This document shows, in pieces, positions 24,401 to 24,891 of a stretch of 24,891 nucleotides of DNA. The notes below the pieces were generated by a model, which made no database searches, was not told the DNA's origin, and saw only the letters and a list, made by a program, of their open reading frames with translations. Position numbers and translations under genes: made by a program. The stretch's first letter is position 1. Each line of letters opens with the position of its first letter. Origin of the DNA: Ophiothrix spiculata (lineage: Eukaryota; Echinodermata; Ophiuroidea; Amphilepidida; Ophiotrichidae); the NCBI GenBank assembly GCA_000969725.1, contig JXSR01S007781.1; one strand, given 5' to 3'.

Positions 24401-24891
24401 CTTTGTTGAAAATATGCAATTTGTTTTTAACAGTTAGGATCACAATAATCTCATTAATGTTTACATGGAATCCTATGGGACAGATTATCAGAATAATTTT
24501 CCCTACTTTTGCGCCACAAAATCGCCCATAACTTGACTTAGGAATGATGAAATTTGCTGGTGTCATTTTCTTTGTTATGATATCCTCTTTCCAATAAAGT
24601 AAATTTCATGAACTTTGAGTGAATTTTAAATGTTTGTGCTTGTGCCGTCCTTGCTTTGTATTATTCAAAGTGTGGCCACCAAATTGTTCTACTTACCATT
24701 AGTAGATGTCTAGCAATAATAACAGCATCGATTCCTCCCGATACGAACACAGAACTCTTACGCTGAGCATTATTAGGGTCAGGAAAATGTATTGAGGCGC
24801 CCGTGCCTTGCATGATCTGTTTGATGTTGAGCCCACCCCTACCAATCATAAACTGATGGTGTTGAGGAGCAATTTCAATTTGTGTGCTCAC
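360..24891 (-). CDS. BICC1: Bicaudal C (BICC1) RNA-binding protein, partial gene, 11 exons
   Basis: The gene spans the window on the minus strand; its 5' exons lie to the right and its final codons to the left of the window. Joined exons give about 1022 residues without a stop: a KH domain with GXXG loop (GRGG), a KH-like region, a linker of roughly 800 residues rich in S/T/P/N, a conserved patch with YEQKKL and [17 protein letters not shown], and a C-terminal SAM domain. These blocks and their order match animal Bicaudal C. Known role of the family: KH domains bind 3' UTRs and SAM polymerisation forms cytoplasmic foci that repress translation; it acts in embryonic patterning and in cilia/kidney biology. 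Intron phases in order are 0,0,1,1,1,2,1,0,1,0, then phase 1 beyond. The linker is clearly longer than in vertebrates as I remember them. An exon hidden in the assembly gap of intron 4 cannot be excluded. Confidence 0.96.
460..1138. other. BICC1 intron 10 with a poly-G run
   Basis: AT-rich intron. It carries a 23-base uninterrupted G run at 883-905 (a C run on the transcribed strand) and a poly-T run near 828-838. A short CTGAAAGAGAG sequence recurs at about 796 and 873. No gene or recognisable mobile element. Confidence 0.6.
1139..1323 (-). CDS. BICC1: BICC1 exon 10: first half of the SAM domain
   Basis: The exon has 185 bases, bounded by TTTGTAG and GTATGT. The peptide contains [11 protein letters not shown], then [20 protein letters not shown] and SVFQQQE. 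The DLxELFxKLGLxKYTxVFQQQE pattern is the N-terminal half of the BICC1 SAM domain. The pyrimidine tract of its acceptor is a CTTT microsatellite (plus strand 1327-1346). It leaves in phase 0 exactly where the SAM domain continues in exon 11. Confidence 0.96.
1327..1346. repeat. AAAG microsatellite forming the exon 10 pyrimidine tract
   Basis: About four to five GAAA units directly abut the exon 10 acceptor. On the minus strand they read as CTTT repeats and form the polypyrimidine tract. Length changes here could alter acceptor strength (inference). Confidence 0.75.
1388..1792. mobile_element. 405-bp MITE with perfect 20-bp terminal inverted repeats
   Basis: The left end CAGGGGCCTATTTCACTAAC (1388-1407) is the exact reverse complement of the right end (1773-1792). 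The interior has no reading frame but about eleven TTTGCGAT or ATCGCAAA motifs in both orientations, making it strongly fold-back. The CAGGGG start is reminiscent of hAT ends, but I see no convincing 8-bp target duplication (left flank TCACAGAC, right flank ATGTCTCA), so the superfamily is left open. Confidence 0.85.
1793..2481. other. Rest of BICC1 intron 9, nothing recognised
   Basis: Short open frames occur on the minus strand at 1895-2264, but they lack similarity, splice context or codon bias that I can recognise. A stretch at about 2432-2475 resembles 4679-4722 (see that repeat). Confidence 0.5.
2482..2593 (-). CDS. BICC1: BICC1 exon 9: acidic linker exon before the SAM domain
   Basis: The exon has 112 bases, bounded by a strong pyrimidine tract ending TTTTAG and a GTGAGT donor. 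The peptide is [17 protein letters not shown], then [20 protein letters not shown]. It has little recognisable conservation, but both splice sites are strong, the phases (0 in, 1 out) fit exons 8 and 10, and the acidic/Ser start parallels the GGGSESDNW part of vertebrate BICC1. It is the least conserved exon in the model. Confidence 0.83.
2672..2912. mobile_element. 241-bp MITE with TA target-site duplication
   Basis: The left end AGGGGAGACACTTAAACTAA (from 2672) and the reverse complement of the right end match over about 20 bases with one mismatch. Both ends are flanked by TA (2670-2671 and 2913-2914), as expected for Tc1/mariner-like insertion. No coding capacity. Confidence 0.82.
2913..3830. 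other. Rest of BICC1 intron 8, nothing recognised
   Basis: AT-rich intron. The open frame on the minus strand at 3259-3489 has Cys pairs (CENC, ECTVC, CALC) but no family match that I recognise and no splice or start support, so I do not call it a gene. Confidence 0.5.
3831..3991 (-). CDS. BICC1: BICC1 exon 8: conserved [11 protein letters not shown] block
   Basis: The exon has 161 bases, bounded by TTTTTTTCAG and GTAAAG. The peptide includes [19 protein letters not shown], followed by [20 protein letters not shown], and ends in PTMHE. [17 protein letters not shown] is one of the best conserved linker motifs of Bicaudal C proteins. Its acceptor and first 21 coding bases are duplicated 190 bases upstream at 4161-4183. 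Confidence 0.95.
4084..4150. mobile_element. tRNA-derived SINE head (copy 1)
   Basis: Plus strand. Box A-like TGGTCAAGTGG at 4092-4102 and a degraded box B around 4134-4146. The intervening AACGCAGGACTCTGAATCA matches the SINE at 10779, so both belong to one family. It is part of the duplicated 190-bp unit. Confidence 0.68.
4161..4183 (-). pseudogene. Duplicated exon 8 acceptor with 21 coding bases
   Basis: On the minus strand the copy reads TTTTTATGTTTTAG, then CTATGAAGCAGAAGCCAGTT, identical to true exon 8, and then diverges. The acceptor has an intact AG and a pyrimidine-rich tract. If spliced from exon 7, the frame stays open through the duplicated intron and out of frame into exon 8, stopping at 3946. 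That product would lose the SAM domain. Use of this site is unproven. Confidence 0.7.
4276..4350. mobile_element. tRNA-derived SINE head (copy 2, degraded)
   Basis: Plus strand, GTAGTGGAACAGCGCAGTAC followed by a box B-like ATTTGAGTCCC. It arose with the local duplication rather than by a separate insertion, because its left flank is homologous to that of copy 1. A run of G follows at about 4355. Confidence 0.6.
4608..4694. repeat. Imperfect palindrome, 24-bp arms
   Basis: TTGGACAATGTTAACAAAAA at 4608 onward pairs with TTTTTGTTTACACTGTCCAA ending at 4694, with two mismatches and a loop of about 39 bases. The segment 4679-4722 (GTCCAATAAATTATTGTTAGG and on) recurs in diverged form at 2440-2475 next to exon 9. 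Confidence 0.65.
5270..5800 (+). mobile_element. Probable second non-LTR 3' end nested in the LINE
   Basis: The LINE coding sequence breaks at about 5800 and resumes at about 5265. The intervening sequence ends on the plus strand with GAAATAAATGAAACTGAAAC-type repeats (about 5769-5792), a tail typical of some non-LTR elements. An internal AGAGCTCTGCTCTCT palindrome precedes it. The left border and target duplication are not clear. Confidence 0.55.
5729..6193 (-). pseudogene. Reverse transcriptase thumb/C-terminal fragment of the LINE
   Basis: This open stretch reads [20 protein letters not shown], then [20 protein letters not shown] and [16 protein letters not shown], typical of the region after the RT palm in LINEs. 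Its last residues, from about 5800 leftward, run into inserted sequence, so the natural C-terminus is displaced to 4965-5265. Confidence 0.8.
6230..6490 (-). pseudogene. Reverse transcriptase palm fragment with YADD
   Basis: Minus-strand peptide [20 protein letters not shown], then the catalytic [13 protein letters not shown] and [19 protein letters not shown] stop separates it from the downstream fragment. The 5' side of this fragment is the inversion junction near 6475-6490. Confidence 0.85.
6490..6722 (+). pseudogene. Inverted 5' segment of the same LINE (RT fingers)
   Basis: Plus-strand peptide [20 protein letters not shown], then [20 protein letters not shown] and [12 protein letters not shown]. 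It ends in KPIDIGI, the same residues with which the minus-strand fragment begins. The two pieces are therefore adjacent parts of one element, inverted relative to each other with a short overlap. Confidence 0.85.
6798..7006 (-). CDS. BICC1: BICC1 exon 7: charged coiled-coil-like segment with YEQKKL
   Basis: The exon has 209 bases, bounded by TTTTTCAG and GTAAGA. The peptide begins [19 protein letters not shown] and then becomes a Glu/Arg/Gln-rich helix-prone stretch ([20 protein letters not shown]). It ends in [11 protein letters not shown], which matches the conserved DYEQKKLLATK block of BICC1. It leaves in phase 1 and joins exon 8 to give [10 protein letters not shown]. The charged helix may form a coiled coil; that is inferred from composition. 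Confidence 0.94.
7007..7667. other. BICC1 intron 6, nothing recognised
   Basis: Very AT-rich. A plus-strand open frame at 7253-7531 is Lys/Phe-rich, as expected from base composition, and has no recognisable similarity. A small palindrome ATAGGGCGTCCCTAT lies at about 7387. Confidence 0.5.
7668..8025 (-). CDS. BICC1: BICC1 exon 6: Ser/Asn-rich linker with a triplicated motif
   Basis: The exon has 118 codons, bounded by GTGAACAG and GTATGT. It enters in phase 1 and leaves in phase 2, and only this frame joins both neighbours. The peptide starts [20 protein letters not shown], passes a His/Asn-rich stretch, and then carries three copies of an [13 protein letters not shown] motif (7811-7837, 7754-7780, 7706-7732), spaced 19 and 16 residues apart. 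It ends in GSGENGIP. Vertebrate BICC1 has a single SPSHSGN-like stretch in its linker, so local triplication is plausible. SP pairs are potential proline-directed phosphorylation sites (inference). Confidence 0.92.
8026..8970. other. BICC1 intron 5, no clear element
   Basis: The interval has scattered TTTGCGAT/ATCGCAAA-like words (about 8636-8672) and GGAATAGGACCC near 8923, which distantly recall the MITE at 1388-1792. I could not align two ends, so no element is called. Confidence 0.45.
8971..10290 (-). CDS. BICC1: BICC1 exon 5: giant low-complexity linker exon
   Basis: This 1320-base exon is bounded by TTGCTTCAG and GTAAGA, phase 1 on both sides. It encodes about 440 residues dominated by Ser, Thr, Pro, Leu, Asn and Val with almost no charged residues in its first three quarters. 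Degenerate units such as [21 protein letters not shown] and [15 protein letters not shown] recur about every 40-60 residues. The C-terminal part has proline clusters ([22 protein letters not shown]) and ends in [15 protein letters not shown] resembles a PPPGLTP patch in the vertebrate linker. It is predicted to be disordered and may contribute to granule formation; that role is inference. Both junctions keep frame with the neighbouring exons. The open frame on the opposite strand at 9930-10193 is a shadow. Confidence 0.93.
10404..10590. repeat. Dispersed repeat, copy 1
   Basis: It runs from ACAAACTTGATTACACGATT to CTGCACATCA and is about 85-90% similar by eye to 13197-13387. The shared core includes TTTTGAATGTCAACATTGGA. 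No coding potential; family unknown. Confidence 0.82.
10546..10618. repeat. Hairpin with 25-bp arms
   Basis: The left arm starting AACACTTGTTTGATCAATCA (10546-10571) is the inverted complement of 10594-10618 with a single-base indel and a 22-base loop. The right arm is missing from the related copy at 13197-13387. Confidence 0.85.
10772..11165 (+). mobile_element. tRNA-derived SINE
   Basis: Box A TGGTCTAGTGG (10779-10789) and box B AGTTCAAGCCC (10822-10832) have near-canonical spacing. They are followed by a SINE body with GGCTAAGACATTTAATCTCG and end near GCGCTTAGACCTTAGAACCC. No paired acceptor stem is present, so it is not a tRNA gene. It is the best preserved member of the family also seen at 4084. 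The right border is approximate. Confidence 0.8.
11287..12081. other. Assembly gap (795 N)
   Basis: Run of unknown bases within intron 4 between exons 4 and 5. Both flanks are homopolymer-rich (T/A on the left, C on the right), which may explain the gap. Reading frames across it are artefacts. Confidence 0.99.
12205..12327 (-). CDS. BICC1: BICC1 exon 4: linker segment
   Basis: The exon has 123 bases with phase 1 on both sides, bounded by a CTTTTAAG acceptor and a GTAGGC donor. The peptide includes [19 protein letters not shown] and ends in TTNAAMHQ. The GLLG, LNTTSLL, LNGLN pattern parallels the Leu/Asn/Thr-rich start of the vertebrate BICC1 linker. The exon lies 123 bases to the right of the assembly gap; the next recognised exon is on the far side of it. 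The symmetric phase makes it a possible cassette exon. Confidence 0.88.
12328..13196. other. Start of BICC1 intron 3, nothing recognised
   Basis: AT-rich sequence without a mobile element, RNA gene or exon that I can recognise. The minus-strand open frame at 12962-13201 is unsupported. Confidence 0.5.
13197..13387. repeat. Dispersed repeat, copy 2
   Basis: Runs from ACAAACTTGATTACGTGATT to GTCTGCACATCAG and matches 10404-10590. It lacks the 65-bp direct repeats and the second hairpin arm found around copy 1, which helps define the mobile or duplicated unit. Confidence 0.82.
13481..13937. repeat. 160-bp tandem repeat, about three copies
   Basis: TGGAATAAAG recurs at 13491, 13651 and 13811, exactly 160 bases apart. 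Each unit contains GAATATGCAGAAGTTTT, CTGGCCAAGATTCTTCCCAC and ATATTCAACCGATCTTGC. Copies differ at only a few positions. 160 is not a multiple of three, so the open frames across the units change frame; they are not coding. Confidence 0.95.
14058..14715 (-). mobile_element. L2/CR1-like LINE 3' end
   Basis: Minus-strand peptide [19 protein letters not shown], then [40 protein letters not shown] and [10 protein letters not shown], the classic C-terminal part of L2/CR1-type reverse transcriptase ORFs. The 3' end has a hairpin with arms AAGCGCCT (14093-14100) and AGGCGCTT (14121-14128) and a tail of ATTG repeats (plus strand CAAT repeats from 14058). The 5' end is truncated near 14715. The reading frame is open for 193 codons, so it looks fairly young. 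Confidence 0.9.
14716..15079. other. Intron 3 spacer, nothing recognised
   Basis: AT-rich intronic sequence between the LINE end and the next MITE, with no feature I can support. Confidence 0.5.
15080..15525. mobile_element. About 446-bp MITE with ~35-bp imperfect terminal inverted repeats
   Basis: The left end TGTGACCTACCATATTGAAT (then GGTACTTTAAGGGTC) pairs with the right end that reads CCTTTCGATATGGTGGGTCA on the plus strand, roughly 80% complementary over 35 bases. Both ends abut TA-rich flanks (TATA), consistent with TA insertion. No coding capacity. Confidence 0.78.
15526..16024. other. Intron 3 spacer with a short palindrome
   Basis: AT-rich. Near its right end AGTAGGCCT and AGGCCTACT form a 9-bp inverted repeat around a 19-base centre (about 15990-16027), immediately before the SINE head. 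Confidence 0.5.
16028..16245 (+). mobile_element. tRNA-derived SINE (Thr-like head)
   Basis: Box A TGGCCGAGCGGTTAG (16042-16056) and box B GGTTCGAGCCC (16086-16096). The anticodon region GGTCTCGTAATACAGAG resembles tRNA-Thr(CGT). The acceptor arms do not pair, and the sequence continues into a SINE body with TTTCCTTGGGCAAGAAAGTT, a motif common in animal SINEs. It is a different family from the SINE at 10772. The 3' border is approximate. Confidence 0.8.
16246..17030. other. Intron 3 spacer, nothing recognised
   Basis: AT-rich sequence with short A-rich repeats (CCAAAAATAGG, GCCAAAATAGGCAAAATGG). No gene or element boundary seen. Confidence 0.45.
17035..17400. repeat. Diverged tandem duplication, period about 163 bp
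   Basis: ATTCCAACAAGTTGTACAT occurs at 17121 and 17284. TTTCTTACAATGATC, CCCAGTATGAAGTATGATAT and CCCCATGCT follow in both copies. The copies differ by substitutions and small indels, so the duplication is older than the 160-bp array. Confidence 0.85.
17401..18282. other. Intron 3 segment with a CpG-dense patch
   Basis: The segment has no recognisable gene. At 18055-18150 about thirteen CpG dinucleotides cluster (ACACGCGCGACC, AACGCGTT, CATTCGCGCAATC, GCGTCGCGCATG), unlike the rest of the window. The 146-codon plus-strand open frame across it has no family match that I recognise. Confidence 0.55.
18283..18632. mobile_element. 350-bp MITE with ~33-bp imperfect terminal inverted repeats
   Basis: The left end TTAGGCAAAAAAACAAACAA then ACTCTGTCTCAGC (to 18315) matches the complement of the right end (18600-18632), which reads TAAGGCCAAAG then AACTCTGTCTCAGC on the opposite strand. 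The innermost 14 bases are perfect. The interior has CTTAGTCAAAAAGGCTATGC-type direct repeats at about 18358 and 18380. Target duplication unclear. Confidence 0.75.
18632..18945. repeat. Tandem repeat including the 3' end of exon 3, ~2.5 copies, period ~140
   Basis: GTGTTATCAG (18717 and 18854), TTTCAAATG, ACATTTACGCCAGCAAGTGG versus ACATTCAGACCAGCAAGCGG, and TTAATATRCAAAA (about 18658 and 18799) recur in the same order. The right-hand unit contains the functional exon 3 end and donor. The left-hand units are intronic and have lost the donor. The leftmost is cut by the MITE ending at 18632. Confidence 0.8.
18738..18797 (-). pseudogene. Relic copy of the exon 3 3' end
   Basis: On the minus strand CCACTTGCTGGCGTAAATGT aligns with CCGCTTGCTGGTCTGAATGT of exon 3 (LPLAGLNV), but it contains a stop, and the donor position reads GGCATT instead of GGTGAG. 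It is non-functional. Confidence 0.72.
18884..19055 (-). CDS. BICC1: BICC1 exon 3: KH-like region to start of linker
   Basis: The exon has 57 codons plus one base, bounded by TTTACAG and GTGAGA. The peptide [19 protein letters not shown] is the conserved BICC1 block that follows KPKQPSK. It then passes into a His/Ala/Gly-rich tail ([12 protein letters not shown]) and [15 protein letters not shown]. The first third is strongly conserved and the tail is lineage-specific. The last roughly 60 coding bases belong to a tandem repeat that continues into the intron at 18632-18880. Confidence 0.94.
19056..19802. other. Right-hand part of intron 2 flank, nothing recognised
   Basis: AT-rich intron between exon 3 and the hAT element. 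No supported gene, RNA or repeat. Confidence 0.5.
19803..21198. mobile_element. Non-autonomous hAT element, 1396 bp, with perfect 8-bp target duplication
   Basis: The left end is CAGTGGTGGGCAACCTATGG followed by CCCACGGGCCGCATGCGGCCC. The right end, on the opposite strand, is CAGTGGTGTGCAACCTTTTT, then CGCGGGCC. Both are flanked by the identical octamer CTCTAATA (19795-19802 and 21199-21206), the hAT-size target duplication. The CAGTGGTGG start with a GGCCCGCGGGCC core is typical of hAT ends. No transposase remnant is seen, so it is an internally replaced or deleted derivative. Confidence 0.95.
20298..20373. repeat. Short AT-rich direct repeat inside the hAT element
   Basis: AAATATATAAAATA(AT) followed by TATTTGCTGGTAAA occurs twice about 40 bases apart. 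A second pair, TTGAAATKGTTCTTCAGGTG, lies at about 20555 and 20590. These are internal sub-repeats of the element. Confidence 0.7.
21207..22045. other. Intron 2 spacer, nothing recognised
   Basis: AT-rich. The plus-strand open frame at 21186-21503 has Lys/Asn-rich content expected from composition and no recognisable similarity. Confidence 0.5.
22046..22346. mobile_element. 301-bp MITE with perfect 18-bp terminal inverted repeats
   Basis: TAATGCTGCTTTCATACT (22046-22063) is the exact complement of 22329-22346. Read as TA plus ATGCTGC ends, it has a TA target duplication. The interior repeats TTTGTAGCTTTGCAG and TTGTCGCTT several times. No coding capacity. Confidence 0.85.
22348..22387. repeat. 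Perfect 13-bp hairpin next to the MITE
   Basis: GCCCAATTTGATA (22348-22360) and TATCAAATTGGGC (22375-22387) enclose a 14-base loop. It begins one base after the MITE end and may be another small fold-back unit. Confidence 0.8.
22664..22740 (-). pseudogene. BICC1 exon 2 relic copy D0
   Basis: On the minus strand GAGTCCAATAGA is followed directly by the LDV codons, with the codons for LAEMMEQ missing, then a TAG stop. GCAAGCCAAAGC aligns with the KPKP region, and a GTAAGC donor is kept at 22658-22663. It is the most decayed of the clear copies. Confidence 0.68.
22782..22903 (-). pseudogene. BICC1 exon 2 relic copy D1
   Basis: The minus-strand peptide [14 protein letters not shown] is almost identical to [14 protein letters not shown] of exon 2. 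Beyond it a small change shifts the frame and a TAG stop follows. The end CCTAGTAAAG with GTAAGC (donor at 22776-22781) aligns with the exon 2 end. This copy proves that the array derives from exon 2. Confidence 0.9.
22940..23023 (-). pseudogene. BICC1 exon 2 relic copy D2, frame open
   Basis: The minus-strand peptide [17 protein letters not shown] ends at an intact GTAAGC donor (22934-22939). It aligns with [14 protein letters not shown] and QPSK of exon 2, with an internal deletion of the [10 protein letters not shown] part. Counting from GGT at 23023, it gives 28 codons without a stop, phase 0 at both ends. The preceding AAAG lacks a good pyrimidine tract, so splicing is doubtful. Confidence 0.82.
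23053..23163 (-). pseudogene. BICC1 exon 2 relic copy D3
   Basis: On the minus strand a VEI-like start leads to [13 protein letters not shown] then a stop, aligning with [12 protein letters not shown]. The end CCCAACATA with GTAAGC (23047-23052) aligns with the exon 2 end and donor. Confidence 0.8.
23191..23210 (-). pseudogene. Partial exon 2 end copy D4
   Basis: GAAACAGCCTAGCGAAGCAA on the minus strand matches the last codons of exon 2 (AAACAGCCTAGCAAA) only 33 bases away, but its donor has decayed from GTAAGC to GCAATG. Confidence 0.7.
23229..23360 (-). CDS. BICC1: BICC1 exon 2: end of KH and start of KH-like region
   Basis: The exon has 44 codons, bounded by TTTCCAG and GTAAGC, phase 0 on both sides, so it can be added or skipped without a frameshift. 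The peptide begins [14 protein letters not shown] and ends in [14 protein letters not shown], matching the BICC1 segment that follows the last KH domain (LPLVLMFD and the KPKPKQPSK basic stretch). Several decayed copies of this exon lie in the following intron (22590-23210). Only this copy is intact, so it is called the functional one. Confidence 0.95.
23440..23650 (+). mobile_element. Two degraded tRNA-like SINE heads in tandem
   Basis: Box A-like TGGCTTAGCGATA (from 23445) pairs with box B GGGTTCGAATCC (about 23513-23524). A second box A-like TGGCTTAGTGGTA (about 23560) pairs with GTTCAAAACCCC (about 23587). No paired acceptor stems are seen. The family differs from the other two SINEs in the window. 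Confidence 0.65.
23651..24696. other. Rest of BICC1 intron 1, nothing else recognised
   Basis: AT-rich, with A/T-rich words (GCAAAAAATGG, TTTTTGGTCAAA) repeated loosely around 24080-24300. No exon, RNA gene or element ends found apart from the small inverted repeat. Confidence 0.5.
23806..23846. repeat. Perfect 10-bp inverted repeat
   Basis: ATGTCGTGGT (23806-23815) and ACCACGACAT (23837-23846) enclose a 21-base loop containing TTGTCGTCTTG. No function is evident. Confidence 0.7.
24697..24891 (-). CDS. BICC1: BICC1 exon 1 of window: last canonical KH domain (5' end outside)
   Basis: Sixty-five codons are open from the window edge to a GTAAGT donor (minus strand, just left of 24697). The peptide starts [12 protein letters not shown] and runs through the GXXG loop IGRGG to HFPDPNN and ends in RHLLM. 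The I-G-x-x-G turn followed by N-I-K-x-I-M and the strand around ASIHFPDP are KH hallmarks and are nearly identical to the corresponding BICC1 KH domain. The family usually has GRNG in this loop; here it is GRGG, a permitted GXXG variant. The exon ends in phase 0. Whether its true 5' boundary lies just outside the window is not visible. Confidence 0.95.

Overview
Kind of genome. This is an intron-rich, AT-rich animal genome window with one 795-base assembly gap (11287-12081). It holds one recognisable host gene and many mobile-element remnants: tRNA-derived SINEs, 5'-truncated non-LTR retrotransposons, terminal-inverted-repeat MITEs and a hAT-type element. The protein is close to vertebrate Bicaudal C, and the repeats look like those of marine invertebrate deuterostomes (echinoderm or hemichordate type). 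The taxon is an inference; no marker in the window fixes it.

The gene. The whole window lies inside a Bicaudal C (BICC1/BicC) gene read on the minus strand. Eleven coding exons can be placed, from right to left: 24697-24891 (continuing past the window edge), 23229-23360, 18884-19055, 12205-12327, 8971-10290, 7668-8025, 6798-7006, 3831-3991, 2482-2593, 1139-1323 and 360-459. All have GT-AG boundaries, and every junction keeps the reading frame. Together they give 3067 coding bases, about 1022 residues: the last canonical KH domain, the following KH-like region, a very long Ser/Thr/Pro/Asn-rich linker, and most of the C-terminal SAM domain. The first part of the gene (earlier KH domains) and the last few codons lie outside. 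The protein binds RNA through KH domains, polymerises through SAM, and silences target mRNAs in cytoplasmic granules.

Introns, low to high coordinate. Intron 9 holds a 405-bp MITE full of TTTGCGAT motifs. Intron 8 holds a 241-bp TA-flanked MITE. Intron 7 holds a tandem duplication that copies the exon 8 splice acceptor, SINE heads, and a LINE with a 5' inversion of the twin-priming kind, apparently split by a second element. Intron 4 holds a composite repeat, a SINE and the gap. Intron 3 (6.6 kb) holds a three-copy 160-bp tandem repeat, an L2/CR1-like LINE 3' end, two MITEs, a SINE, a 163-bp duplication and a CpG-dense patch. Intron 2 holds a 1396-bp non-autonomous hAT element with a perfect 8-bp target-site duplication, another MITE, and an array of decayed exon 2 copies.

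Most notable signal. Three separate places show local tandem duplication across an exon/intron junction of this gene: exon 2 (at least four decayed copies with recognisable codons and splice donors), exon 3 (about 2.5 copies of its 3' end) and exon 8 (acceptor plus first 21 coding bases). I see no previously unknown multi-gene system. The relic-exon arrays are the unusual feature that ordinary annotation would miss.
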